This document shows positions 52,335 through 61,452 of a stretch of DNA of 64,000 nt, piece after piece. Source of the stretch: an uncultured Clostridia bacterium (GTDB lineage: Bacteria > Bacillota > Clostridia > Saccharofermentanales > Saccharofermentanaceae). The stretch is from positions 310,001 through 374,000 of the forward strand of contig CAMJPC010000002.1 in NCBI GenBank assembly GCA_946407705.1. Reading direction: 5' to 3'. Made by a program: the position numbers and the translations under genes. Below the pieces are notes generated by a model. The model did not search any database, was not told the origin of the DNA, and saw only the letters and a program-made list of their open reading frames with translations. The first letter of the stretch is position 1. The number at the start of each line of letters is the position of its first letter.

Positions 52335-53411
52335 TCATCCCTGATGCTGGGCCTCGGGCAGCTTCTGCACGGCCCTGACCTTCTTGGTCATGGGGTTTTC
52401 GATGTCGAAAAGCTCCATCGGGTTGCGCTTGTCCTGCCAGGTGTAGACGCCTGTGGTGATCTTGCCGTTCTCGCCGGAGATGCGGACCCAGCCGATGCCG
52501 TGGAGGTTGGCGCCTGCGTTGATGCGCGGGATCTTTTTGCCGGAGGCGTCTTCGGCCTCTTCAATTGCGTAATCGTGGGTGTAGCCGTCGAGATAGACGT
52601 CGCAGCCCTGAATGCGGGAGAGGAGCGTCTGATAGTTCCATGGGGCGCAGGACTCGTCGTTGCCAAGGTGGCCCATGACCACAACGTAATCAGCGCCGGC
52701 ACCCTTGGCTTTATTGATGGCGTCCTGGACCGCGTCGGCCATTGCCATGCCGGTACCGTCTTCCTGCATGAAGCTGTAGACGAAATCGCCCGCTTCGTTT
52801 TTGAAGTATTCGGGAGGTATGAAGGCAAGGGTCTTCGGGGTGGTGACGCCGACGAAGGCGATCTGCTTGCCGAGGACTTCCCTGATGATGTAGGGCTTCA
52901 TGACGGGCTGGCCGTCCTTGAGGAAGTTGCTGCAGATGTACTCGTATTTGGCGTGTTCGCGGAGTTCGAGGAAACGGTCGACGCCGTAGTGGAACTCATG
53001 CTCGCCGGGGACTGCGACTTCGTAGCCCATTTCGTTCATGAACTTGATGATGTATTCACCCTTGGTGTTCTTGCCGAGGGGCGCGCCCTGAATTGCATCG
53101 CCGCTGTCGACCAGGAGGACCGTGTCGCCCTTGAGCTCCATTTGGTACCTGACTTCGTAGATGCCGCCGTAAGTGAAGCCTCTGTCAAAACCGCTGTGGG
53201 AGTCGCTCGTCAGCAAAATGACGATGTCGCCGTTGGCCGCGACATCCGGCTTTTCGTGAGTCGGATTTTTGTCGGGAGTCTGGTTCTGCTGGACCGATGT
53301 GACAACTGCTGACTCCGAGGTCTCAGTGACCGTGGGAGCTATGTCTTTCGAGCATCCACCGGCTATCAGGGTGCAGGCCAGAAGTAGTGATGTGATAAAT
53401 CTTTTCTTAAT
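52335..53411 (-). CDS. Metallophosphatase/5'-nucleotidase lipoprotein with apparent ATT start
   Basis: Protein of 358 residues. The frame encodes a clear lipoprotein signal (KKRFITSLLLACTLIAGGC) directly after an ATT codon at 53411, with AAGGAAAG upstream; no ATG, GTG or TTG precedes it in frame after the last stop. TTG 53216 would remove the signal. The domain resembles the metal-binding half of UshA-type 5'-nucleotidases: LLTSDSHSG, VDSGDAIQGAPLG, GEHEFHYG, VMGHLGNDE and DGYTHDY. The usual GNHEF has Glu for Asn. The C-terminal nucleotidase domain is absent. It lies opposite surE. Confidence 0.78.
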   Translation of the reverse strand: MKKRFITSLLLACTLIAGGCSKDIAPTVTETSESAVVTSVQQNQTPDKNPTHEKPDVAANGDIVILLTSDSHSGFDRGFTYGGIYEVRYQMELKGDTVLLVDSGDAIQGAPLGKNTKGEYIIKFMNEMGYEVAVPGEHEFHYGVDRFLELREHAKYEYICSNFLKDGQPVMKPYIIREVLGKQIAFVGVTTPKTLAFIPPEYFKNEAGDFVYSFMQEDGTGMAMADAVQDAINKAKGAGADYVVVMGHLGNDESCAPWNYQTLLSRIQGCDVYLDGYTHDYAIEEAEDASGKKIPRINAGANLHGIGWVRISGENGKITTGVYTWQDKRNPMELFDIENPMTKKVRAVQKLPEAQHQG

Positions 53412-53546
53412 GGTTAGCCACCGCTTTCCTTTTTTTCAAGCCTATTATACATAAGAATCCGTCGATTTAATAAAATTTTAAGGTGTTTTCCGCTTTCGAT
53501 TTAAAGATTTGTTGTTTACTATTGAATCGCAAGGGGGACCTAAGGT

Positions 53547-54257
53547 ATGTACAACATTCTGATCTGCGACGATGAGCAGGATATCATCAACGCACTTAAG
53601 ATCTATCTTTCCAATCCGGAATACAACTTTTATGAGGCAACAAACGGGCGCACGGCACTCGAGACCGTGGAACAAAATGAGATCCACCTGATCCTGATGG
53701 ACATCATGATGCCCGGCATGGACGGAATCTCCGCAATGGTGAAGATCCGCGACATCTCAAACGTCCCGGTCATCCTCCTCACCGCGAAAAGCGAAGACGC
53801 CGACAAGATCATGGGCCTCAACTCCGGAGCTGACGATTACATCACCAAACCCTTTAACCCGAATGAGGTTGTAGCCCGCGTACGTTCACAGCTCAGGCGC
53901 TACACCCAGCTGGGCTCCAGCGCACCGGTCAGCCAAGTGATCACGATCGGCGGGCTCGAGCTCAACGACATCGAAAAGCAGGTCACCCTCGACGGCGAAG
54001 TCCTGAGCCTCAGGCCCAAGGAATACGACATCTTGAAGCTTCTCATGGGGGAGCCCGGCAAAGTTTTCTCGACCAGGGACATCTACAGGCTCGTTTGGAA
54101 GGATTCCCCCGCCGGAAGCAGCGAAAACACGGTCGCCGTGCACATCCGCCATCTTCGCGAGAAGATCGAGATCAACCCCAACGAACCCCGTTATCTCAAG
54201 GTGATCTGGGGCCAGGGCTACAAAATTGAAAAGGAAAAAGAAAATGGAAGAAAATAA
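53547..54257 (+). CDS. OmpR-family response regulator (VanR-like)
   Basis: Protein of 236 residues. Receiver domain with ICDDEQD, phospho-acceptor Asp in LILMDIMMPGMDG (about 53), TAKSEDADKIMGL and YITKPFNP (Lys), then a winged-helix domain (about 130-232) ending VIWGQGYKIE. AAGG lies close to the ATG. It overlaps the partner kinase gene by 14 bp. The pairing with a multi-membrane-segment kinase resembles VanRS-like systems of Clostridia, but no resistance genes are beside it. Confidence 0.95.
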   Translation: MYNILICDDEQDIINALKIYLSNPEYNFYEATNGRTALETVEQNEIHLILMDIMMPGMDGISAMVKIRDISNVPVILLTAKSEDADKIMGLNSGADDYITKPFNPNEVVARVRSQLRRYTQLGSSAPVSQVITIGGLELNDIEKQVTLDGEVLSLRPKEYDILKLLMGEPGKVFSTRDIYRLVWKDSPAGSSENTVAVHIRHLREKIEINPNEPRYLKVIWGQGYKIEKEKENGRK

Positions 54258-56319
54258 CAAACTCATCTCTGCGATACCCGCGGAAGACATCGGACCTTCT
54301 GACAGCATTGAGACTGCCGGAACCGCTGAGACTGTAAAGAACGTTGAGACTTCCGGAACTGTTGAGACTTTCAGGAACAATAAGACTTCCGGAACCGTTG
54401 AGACAAAAGGCACTCCTGAAACCACCGGGACACATTCCAAAAGAAAGCTCCCGCTGACCCACAGCCTCCCGGCCAAGGTCGCAGCGTTCATCCTGACGGT
54501 GATCAGCGCATTCGTTTTCTTAGGATCAGCCGCACTCGGATTTTTGGCTTTCCAGTCCAATTTCTACACGACTTCCAAGGAAGATATCAGGAAAAACAAC
54601 TTCATGGGCGAAGTTGAAAGAGACGCGGTCAATGTTGTAAACCACCTCTACAATGACGCCGTCTACGGAAAAGACAATGCGAAGGCGATCGTCGAGAATA
54701 AGAACATCGCCTACATAAAAATCGATTTTTCAGAGGACATCGCCAACAAGACATGGTCTTACGATTCTGGCAAAGAAGCCGGCCCTGATACTTTCAGCAT
54801 CAGCCTCTACAATTTCGAAGGCGGCTTCATCCCCCGCAGTTCGGAAGGTGCTGCCGGCGCAAAAGGCAATGCGAAGGTCAACATGGCCCTCACGAAAGAC
54901 TTCACGTACGGTGACAGATACGCGCTCATAAACTTCTACCTGAATACCGTTTATTCCATGCGCTACGCAACCTACGCGGTCGCGCTGGTCTCAGTAATAC
55001 TCTGCATCTCATGCTTCATCTTCCTGATGTGCGCATCGGGCAGGCACCAGACCTCCGCCGTCCCCGAGGCAAGCTTCGGCACGAAGATCCCGTTCGACCT
55101 CATGACCGCGGGCGCAGTGCTGGCTTACGGCCTTTTCGCGACACTGATCATGCAGTTTAGGGGCCGCGAGCTGATCGAATTCGTCCTCGCCATGTTCCTC
55201 ATGGCCGGCCTTCTCTGCATCGGCCTCGGCCTTTGCATGAGCCTCGCGACAAGGATCAAGCTCGGTTCTTGGTGGAAAAACACCATTATCTACAGGGTCC
55301 TTCACTTCATCTGGAAGTGCATCAAAGGCATCCCGCTCGTCTGGAAAACAATGGTCATCTCCTGTGGCATCTTCTTATTAGACCTGCTCTTCGTAGGCCT
55401 GGCTGACGACCCCGAAAAGCTCATCTACATCTTCGTCCGCTTCTTCCTCATCCTCCCCGCGATCCTCTATGTCGCCGTCATGTTGAGAAAACTCCTTAAC
55501 GGCAGCAAGGATCTCGCCGAAGGTCACCTCGAAAACCAGGTCGAAACTTCCGGCATGGTCCTCGATTTCAAACAGGCCGCCAACAACCTCAACAGCATCG
55601 GCAAGGGCATGTCCCTCGCAGTCGAGGAGCGCACCAAGAGCGACCGCATGAAGACCGAGCTCATCACGAACGTTTCGCACGACATCAAGACGCCTCTGAC
55701 GTCCATCATCAATTACTCCGACCTCATCATGAAAGAGCCCGCCGGCAGCGAAAAGATCCCGGAATACGCAGACGTCCTTCACCGCCAGAGCGAGAAATTA
55801 AAGCGCCTCATCGACGACCTCGTGGAGACATCCAAGGCAACGACCGGCAACCTCGAAGTCATACTCGCTCCCTGCTCCGTCAACGAGATGCTGAACCAGG
55901 CCGAAGGCGAGTACGAACAGAGGATGAAAGACGCAGGACTGACACTTGTATCCGACGTCCCGGAGAAGGCCGTGTCCATAATGGCGGACGGCAGAAGGCT
56001 TTGGAGGGTTTTCGATAACCTGTTGAACAATGCGTGCAAGTACGCGCTATCCGGAACGCGCGTTTACATGTCGCTTGAAGAGCGCGGCAAAGAAGCCGTC
56101 ATCACCTTCAAGAACACCTCGCGCGAAGCCCTGAACATCTCTGCAGATGAGCTCATGGAAAGGTTCGTCAGAGGCGACAAGTCAAGGAACAGCGGCACCG
56201 AAGGCAACGGCCTTGGCCTCGCGATCGCAAGGAGTCTCACCGAGCTCCAGAACGGCAAGTTAGAGCTCTTCATCGACGGCGATCTTTTCAAGGCAGAATT
56301 GAGGTTTCCGCTCATCTGA
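54244..56319 (+). CDS. Sensor histidine kinase with repeat-rich cytoplasmic N-terminus
   Basis: Protein of 691 residues. Residues about 20-65 hold imperfect repeats of the type (S/A)GT(V/A)ET before the first membrane segment (about 78-100). A short extracytoplasmic domain of about 135 residues follows, then roughly five membrane segments (about 240-420), a HAMP-like stretch, HisKA with NVSHDIKTPLTSIINYSD (His near 478), and HATPase with DNLLNNACKYA and GNGLGLAIARSL. ATG 54244 lies inside the response regulator gene. The extra membrane bundle suggests it may sense a membrane-associated signal. Confidence 0.9.
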   Translation: MEENNKLISAIPAEDIGPSDSIETAGTAETVKNVETSGTVETFRNNKTSGTVETKGTPETTGTHSKRKLPLTHSLPAKVAAFILTVISAFVFLGSAALGFLAFQSNFYTTSKEDIRKNNFMGEVERDAVNVVNHLYNDAVYGKDNAKAIVENKNIAYIKIDFSEDIANKTWSYDSGKEAGPDTFSISLYNFEGGFIPRSSEGAAGAKGNAKVNMALTKDFTYGDRYALINFYLNTVYSMRYATYAVALVSVILCISCFIFLMCASGRHQTSAVPEASFGTKIPFDLMTAGAVLAYGLFATLIMQFRGRELIEFVLAMFLMAGLLCIGLGLCMSLATRIKLGSWWKNTIIYRVLHFIWKCIKGIPLVWKTMVISCGIFLLDLLFVGLADDPEKLIYIFVRFFLILPAILYVAVMLRKLLNGSKDLAEGHLENQVETSGMVLDFKQAANNLNSIGKGMSLAVEERTKSDRMKTELITNVSHDIKTPLTSIINYSDLIMKEPAGSEKIPEYADVLHRQSEKLKRLIDDLVETSKATTGNLEVILAPCSVNEMLNQAEGEYEQRMKDAGLTLVSDVPEKAVSIMADGRRLWRVFDNLLNNACKYALSGTRVYMSLEERGKEAVITFKNTSREALNISADELMERFVRGDKSRNSGTEGNGLGLAIARSLTELQNGKLELFIDGDLFKAELRFPLI

Positions 56320-56350
56320 CTGCTGAATCAAAAGTTTTAATGATATAATG

Positions 56351-56380
56351 ACAACGGTCTTCTATAGGCCGTTGTTTTAT
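56351..56380 (+). terminator. Terminator after the two-component operon
   Basis: ACAACGG / CCGTTGT with an eleven-base loop, then TTTTATT, 31 bp after the kinase stop. Confidence 0.8.
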
Positions 56381-56414
56381 TCACAGCGGAAGCATTCACT
56401 AACAAGGAGTATTT

Positions 56415-56822
56415 ATGTCAAAGAATTTCAGAATCAAGTGCCCTTCATGCGGCCACGTCTCTGACGTACCCGGCAACACCACTTGCGCAAAGTGCAACAA
56501 CCCTCTCATTCTCCCTGAGGACGGCGTCATCCAGATGTACCGTATGGGCAACCCCCTCGGTATGGCAGTTGGCTTCGGCATCTACCTCAACGAGATCCCC
56601 ATGGGCCACCTCGCAAATTCCGAATCCATCAGAGTTCCCGTATCTTACGGTCACTACAAGGTCCACATGACCCACGGCATGAGCCGCAAAGGCGTTGACG
56701 CCGAATTTGACGTCACACCCGCCGACAGGTTCATCTACCTCAAGGCTCACATCAAGCCGGGCTTCTGGGCCAACACGGTTGTTGTTGAAAGAGTTCCCGG
56801 CGAGACGATGCCCCCGCTCTAA
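56415..56822 (+). CDS. Zinc-ribbon protein with beta-rich C-terminal domain
   Basis: Protein of 135 residues. The N-terminal ribbon uses CPSCGHVSDVPG and CAKCNNPL, and is followed by a beta-rich domain of about 90 residues (YLNEIPMGHLANSESIRVPV, YGHYKVHMTHG) without membrane segments. AAGGAG precedes the ATG and a strong terminator follows, so it is monocistronic. Codon use looks like the highly expressed neighbours. Function unknown. Confidence 0.78.
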   Translation: MSKNFRIKCPSCGHVSDVPGNTTCAKCNNPLILPEDGVIQMYRMGNPLGMAVGFGIYLNEIPMGHLANSESIRVPVSYGHYKVHMTHGMSRKGVDAEFDVTPADRFIYLKAHIKPGFWANTVVVERVPGETMPPL

Positions 56823-56847
56823 AGAGAGGATTCAAGCCAAAGATCAG

Positions 56848-56875
56848 AGAGCTGCTGCGGCAGCTCTTTTTTTTG
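56848..56875 (+). terminator. Terminator after the zinc-ribbon gene
   Basis: AGAGCTGC / GCAGCTCT with a TGCG loop followed by eight T residues. Confidence 0.92.
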
Positions 56876-57044
56876 TTTCATTTTGGGAAAACGAACAGCT
56901 TGAATGCCGGGTGTCGCTTAATCGACAGATTGACCTCAGATCATCTATGTTATTTGGTTTGGCGTGATGCAATACTGAAGTTATCTGAAAAAACAACTGA
57001 CTGCTGACGGCTTTTCGCTGAAACAGGCAGTCCAGGAGGGGAAA

Positions 57045-58538
57045 ATGAAAAAGGAACTCATAAAGACCACATCATTAATGCTTGCTCTCGGAATGAGCAT
57101 TGCATGCTTTGCTTCGTGCGCCAAGGCAGACGGCAACGCCATGCCGGCTTCTTCGGCTGCTCCATCTGAAACCTCTTCAGCTGACAGCAGGACTGAAACA
57201 AAGGTTAGCTATACCATTGAGAACATCCGCCGGTTCATGGTCGGCGTTGACGATCCCGTTGAACTCCCTGACGGCTCAAAGAAAGTCATCGTAAACTTTG
57301 ACAACGCGGCAACCACTCCGGCTCTCAAACCCGTAATGGAAGAGGTTGATACAAAATTAAAGACATACGGTTCGATCGGAAGAGGTTTTTCCGCAAAGTC
57401 GAACATTTCCACGGAAATATATGAGAATACAAGAGACAAGGTCTTAAGCTTCGTAAACTGCTCGTACCCTGATTACACTTGCGTATATGTAAACAGCACG
57501 ACTGACGGCCTCAACAAGCTCGCTTCCGCACTCATTACGAGCAAGAAAGACATCGTCCTCGCAACCCGCATGGAACATCACTCGAACGATCTTTCCTGGC
57601 GCGACCGCTGCAAGGTCATCTACGCCGATGTTGATGATCAGGGACGCATCAAGTATGACGAGATCGAAAATCTGCTCAAGAAGAACAAGGTCAAGTACGT
57701 AACCGTCACTGCCGCTTCCAACGTAACCGGCTATGTCACGGACGTTCACCGCATCGCAAGGATGGCTCACAAGTACGGAGCAAAGATAATCGTTGACGGC
57801 GCTCAGATCGTAGCCCACAGGTCTTTCTCGATGATCGGAAACTCGCCCGACGAAAACATCGATTTCTTCGTTTTCTCCGCTCACAAGATGTATTCACCTT
57901 ACGGCGGCGGCGCGATAGTCGGCCTTACTGATGAGCTTGGCAAGCACATGCCGAAATTCTACGGCGGCGGAACAGTCGACATCGTTACCGATAATACGGT
58001 AACTTACAAGGACGCACCTCATCTTTATGAGGCAGGTTCCCCGAATTACCCCGGCGTTGTAGGCCTCGGAAAGTCGATCGACGTTCTCAACGAAGTCGGT
58101 TTCGAAAACATCTCCGCTCACGAGCAGAAACTCATGAAGAAGATGATCGACGGTCTCAAGCAGCGCAAAAACGTCGTCATTTACGGCGATACCGATGACA
58201 TCAGCGACAGAGTCGGCGTCATTTCATTCAACTTCACCGATATCAATTCAGCTCTCCTTGCAACCAAACTTGCAAACGCCGGAGCAGGCACACGCAGAGG
58301 CGCTTTCTGCGCACATCCTTACGTATGGAGGCTCATGGGCGTTTCCAATGAGCAGGCCAGGATATATGAGGGCTGCGACAGTGCCAAGACCCCCGGCATG
58401 ATCCGCGTAAGCTTCGGCATCTACAACACCGAGGAGGAAGTTGATGAATTCCTGAGACTTCTTGATCAGACCTTGGAGAACTACAGAAACACCAACCATG
58501 AAGGAACCGACGAAGAAGATTTCGATCCTGCGTTCTGA
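57045..58538 (+). CDS. Lipoprotein with class V aminotransferase (cysteine desulfurase-like) domain
   Basis: Protein of 497 residues. The N-terminus is an exported lipoprotein signal (MKKELIKTTSLMLALGMSI, then CFASC) with a short Ser/Ala/Thr linker. The rest, from about residue 75, is a full PLP-dependent class V fold: NFDNAATTPALKPVMEEV, STTDGLNKLASAL, EHHSNDLSWRD, VDGAQIVAHR (PLP Asp), DFFVFSAHKMYSPYGGG (PLP Lys near 281) and a complete C-terminal domain. Relatives are cytosolic SufS/Csd-type enzymes. A PLP enzyme secreted and membrane-anchored is unusual. Substrate unknown. GGAGGGG precedes the ATG; monocistronic. Confidence 0.85.
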   Translation: MKKELIKTTSLMLALGMSIACFASCAKADGNAMPASSAAPSETSSADSRTETKVSYTIENIRRFMVGVDDPVELPDGSKKVIVNFDNAATTPALKPVMEEVDTKLKTYGSIGRGFSAKSNISTEIYENTRDKVLSFVNCSYPDYTCVYVNSTTDGLNKLASALITSKKDIVLATRMEHHSNDLSWRDRCKVIYADVDDQGRIKYDEIENLLKKNKVKYVTVTAASNVTGYVTDVHRIARMAHKYGAKIIVDGAQIVAHRSFSMIGNSPDENIDFFVFSAHKMYSPYGGGAIVGLTDELGKHMPKFYGGGTVDIVTDNTVTYKDAPHLYEAGSPNYPGVVGLGKSIDVLNEVGFENISAHEQKLMKKMIDGLKQRKNVVIYGDTDDISDRVGVISFNFTDINSALLATKLANAGAGTRRGAFCAHPYVWRLMGVSNEQARIYEGCDSAKTPGMIRVSFGIYNTEEEVDEFLRLLDQTLENYRNTNHEGTDEEDFDPAF

Positions 58539-58574
58539 AGCTTTATGTCATCAACAGAATAAAAGCGGTTGCCC

Positions 58575-59921
58575 TCAAAAACTTCCGGCGACCCTTATCT
58601 CAGTGCCCTCGGGGATCTCCTCAAGGTAAAGCTGGAAATGTTCCTTTCCGTTCTCACGGAACGGATAAGCCTCATACCAATGGCCTCCTACGCAGACATA
58701 TATCTCCGTGTTGTCGCTGTATGTACCATCTTTGAGCGTGCCGGTGATCGTTGTATACCCGTTTGCGGAAGATATCTTGACCGATGCATCCGTAAATTCC
58801 TTCACTCCCACGGGATTGCCTTTTATTTCGGTTGCAGGCAGCTTGGGCGGATTTTCGGCCAGCTGGGGAAGGAATCTCTCTGCCTTTTCGATGATGAGCA
58901 CATTCGCTTTGATCGACTTGATGTCCCTGACCTGCACCGTCAGAGATCTTGAGAATAAAGCGTTCGTGTAACTTTCAGCCATGAACGGCAGGAGTGAACT
59001 TCCGAACGAATCCCGGTACATCATTAGGTTGTTCCCGAGAGCGCCGAGCGTCTTGATCTTGTTGTCGAAATTGCTCTCAACTTTTCCTTCGTAATCGAAA
59101 CCGAATCCGCCATCGTAGTAGATCTCCTCTTCAGGAGGAACAGCAGCAGGGTACATCATGGCCGCCAAGTCGCCCTTGAAGTCCTTTTTGACCTTATAAG
59201 GCGCCTTGTTGTAGCGTTCAACGTACATCTGCCCGGTCGCCTCATGGATGGCGCGGGCAGCCAGCGCCGCGCCTTCGTTGTTCCAGTGAGAGTCGGTCTT
59301 GTGGTAGAGGACCCTGTTCTCTTTCGCAAACGTATCAAAGAGGTCAATGTAATTGATCCCCGCCTCGCGGATCCTTGCGCCCAGGAGAACGCGGTTTCCG
59401 GGCTTGTCCGACTTCTTATACCAGTAAGGCATGTTTTCGCCGTAGAGCGAATTCTTGTTTGCCGCGGTCACGAAAACAAACTTTATTCCGTTCTCTTTGC
59501 AGTACCTGTCGATGAGCTTCAGCGTCGTGACTGCATCGAACATCTCCCTTTCAGTCATGACGTCCGAACCCGTGTAGTCGCCGAGCGTGTCAGTGTAAAA
59601 CATCCAGCCGTTTTTGCCGTAGATGACCGACTTCGAAGAACTCGTCCGGAACACTTTCGTCGTGATCCCGGAGTAGCACGTGACCATCTCCTGCCTCAGT
59701 GCGCAGTGCCCCTCGAAAAACTCTCCCAGCTGCTTCAGATACTGCTTGTTGATCTGCGGCGTTCCGTCCCCGTCCTCAACTTCCAAAAACGGCTTCGGCA
59801 AAGCCGCTGCTTTGCTGCTCTCAGACTTCGACGGTCCCGTTATGAGCATGCCCGCAAAAGGCACCAGAAGGAGCGCCAGGAATAAGATCATGTAGAATGT
59901 GTAACCCTTGCCGTTTTTCAT
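58575..59921 (-). CDS. AlgJ/AlgX-like SGNH (DHHW-type) membrane-anchored protein
   Basis: Protein of 448 residues with one N-terminal membrane segment (about 7-26) and an extracytoplasmic domain of the alginate-acetylation family type: YGKNGWMFYTDTLGDYTG, FVFVTAANKNSLYGE, HKTDSHWNNEGAALAARAI and LMMYRDSFGSSLLPFM, which supplies the likely Ser (GDS-like). With MBOAT partners, such proteins transfer acyl groups to exported polysaccharides. It starts one base after the MBOAT stop, so they are coupled. The acceptor polymer is unknown. Confidence 0.87.
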   Translation of the reverse strand: MKNGKGYTFYMILFLALLLVPFAGMLITGPSKSESSKAAALPKPFLEVEDGDGTPQINKQYLKQLGEFFEGHCALRQEMVTCYSGITTKVFRTSSSKSVIYGKNGWMFYTDTLGDYTGSDVMTEREMFDAVTTLKLIDRYCKENGIKFVFVTAANKNSLYGENMPYWYKKSDKPGNRVLLGARIREAGINYIDLFDTFAKENRVLYHKTDSHWNNEGAALAARAIHEATGQMYVERYNKAPYKVKKDFKGDLAAMMYPAAVPPEEEIYYDGGFGFDYEGKVESNFDNKIKTLGALGNNLMMYRDSFGSSLLPFMAESYTNALFSRSLTVQVRDIKSIKANVLIIEKAERFLPQLAENPPKLPATEIKGNPVGVKEFTDASVKISSANGYTTITGTLKDGTYSDNTEIYVCVGGHWYEAYPFRENGKEHFQLYLEEIPEGTEIRVAGSF

Positions 59922-59922
59922 G

Positions 59923-61377
59923 TCAGAACCTGAAGTAGATGAATGGATTGTAGGACCCGCCCGCAAGGTTCAGGATGCAGAGCACCAAAAGGACCGGTGT
60001 GACGACCCACGACAGCTTTGAAAGCGCCTTGTTGTCCTGCAGTTTGACCTTGACGGGAGTGGATAACAGTATCGCGAAAACGATCACAACGATGTTGAGC
60101 GGCGTCATGAGAGGAAGCAGCAGCTGTGAGTTTGCGGCTGCGATCTCAGGCGTGCTCATGAACCAACCGGCGAACATCTCTTTCACCCAGAAAAAGCCCT
60201 GCGCCAGCGTGTCCGCGCGGAAGAAAACGAATCCCACCATAACTGCCAGCACCGCGTAAACGTGGCCGAGCGCGGAAAGGAGCGGGTTTGGTTTGGAGTT
60301 CTTTTCGCCGGCGGGCTTCCCCTTACCAAACAGGGGCCTTACGTACTCCTCGATCATCTGCAAAAGCCCGTGATAAAGGCCCCAGAAGATGAACGTCCAG
60401 TTCGCGCCGTGCCAGATGCCCGTCGCGAGGAACACGATGAACTTGTTGACGACCGTTCTGGACTTCCCCTTGCGGTTGCCGCCGAGCGGGATGTACAGGT
60501 ATTCCTTGAACCACGTTGAAAGCGAGATGTGCCAGCGCCTCCAGAACTCGCGGATCGAAGTGGAAATATACGGGTAGTTGAAGTTTTCCTTGAAATGGAA
60601 GCCGAACATGAGTCCCAAGCCGACCGCCATGTCGGAATATGCGGAGAAATCGAAATAGATCTGGAGCATGTAAGCGACTGCTCCCGTCCACGCGCTCAGC
60701 ACACCGATCTGCGTCTGCGGCGCATCGAAAAGCGCGTCGGCGATGACGGCCACATAGTTTGCGATGAGAACCTTTTTCGCGAGCCCGCAGATGAAGCGTC
60801 TGATGCCCTTTGCGGTCTCCTCTGGCGTCTCCTTGCGGTTCGTTATCTCAAGCTCGATATCGTGGTACTTAACGATCGGACCCGCGACGAGCTGCGGGAA
60901 AAACGAGACGTAGAGCATGACGTTGAACGGATTTTTCTGCGCCTTGCAGTCCCCGCGGTAAACGTCGATCACGTAGCTCATCGCCTGGAACGTGAAGAAT
61001 GAGATGCCGATCGGCATTACGATCCCCGTCGGCTGAATGCCAACTCCCGGAATGATGTTTACCGTCCTGATCGCGAAATCAGCGTACTTGTAAACGCCCA
61101 GAACCCCGAGGTTCTGAAGCACGGCGACGGCGAGCACGAGCTTTGAAAGCCCCGTCTTGCCCTTGTCCCTGCACTTCGCGATCAATACCGCCCAGACGTA
61201 GTTCAGGACACATGAACCGAGCATCAGGAAAACGCAGACCGGCTCGCCGTACGCGTAGAACACAATGCTGGCGATCAGCAGCAAGACATTGCGCGTGCGT
61301 ACGCCCGGCAGGACCCTGTCCAAGATCAGGATCACCGGAAGAAAAACGCACAAAAATGTAAGCGAGCTGAATACCAT
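59923..61377 (-). CDS. MBOAT-family O-acyltransferase (AlgI/DltB-like)
   Basis: Protein of 484 residues with about eleven membrane segments. Family motifs: GISFFTFQAMSYVIDVYRG, FFPQLVAGPIVKYHD, YFDFSAYSDMAVGLGLMFGF, REFWRRWHISLSTWFKEYLY and the catalytic His in GIWHGANWTFIFWG (near 326). It moves acyl groups from a cytoplasmic donor across the membrane to a partner that modifies surface polysaccharide. AAAAGG precedes the ATG. Forms a two-gene operon with the AlgJ/X-like gene; no dlt genes are present, so wall polysaccharide acetylation is the best guess. Confidence 0.93.
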   Translation of the reverse strand: MVFSSLTFLCVFLPVILILDRVLPGVRTRNVLLLIASIVFYAYGEPVCVFLMLGSCVLNYVWAVLIAKCRDKGKTGLSKLVLAVAVLQNLGVLGVYKYADFAIRTVNIIPGVGIQPTGIVMPIGISFFTFQAMSYVIDVYRGDCKAQKNPFNVMLYVSFFPQLVAGPIVKYHDIELEITNRKETPEETAKGIRRFICGLAKKVLIANYVAVIADALFDAPQTQIGVLSAWTGAVAYMLQIYFDFSAYSDMAVGLGLMFGFHFKENFNYPYISTSIREFWRRWHISLSTWFKEYLYIPLGGNRKGKSRTVVNKFIVFLATGIWHGANWTFIFWGLYHGLLQMIEEYVRPLFGKGKPAGEKNSKPNPLLSALGHVYAVLAVMVGFVFFRADTLAQGFFWVKEMFAGWFMSTPEIAAANSQLLLPLMTPLNIVVIVFAILLSTPVKVKLQDNKALSKLSWVVTPVLLVLCILNLAGGSYNPFIYFRF

Positions 61378-61452
61378 TGATTACCTTTTATAAAAATCGT
61401 CCGTGAGTAATTGTAACACTGTTAAATTCACACTGTTACGGGTCACTTCAGC

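Noticed and set aside
53547..56319. Vancomycin resistance operon
   Set aside because: The two-component pair resembles VanRS in type, but no vanH, ligase, vanX or vanY genes are adjacent.
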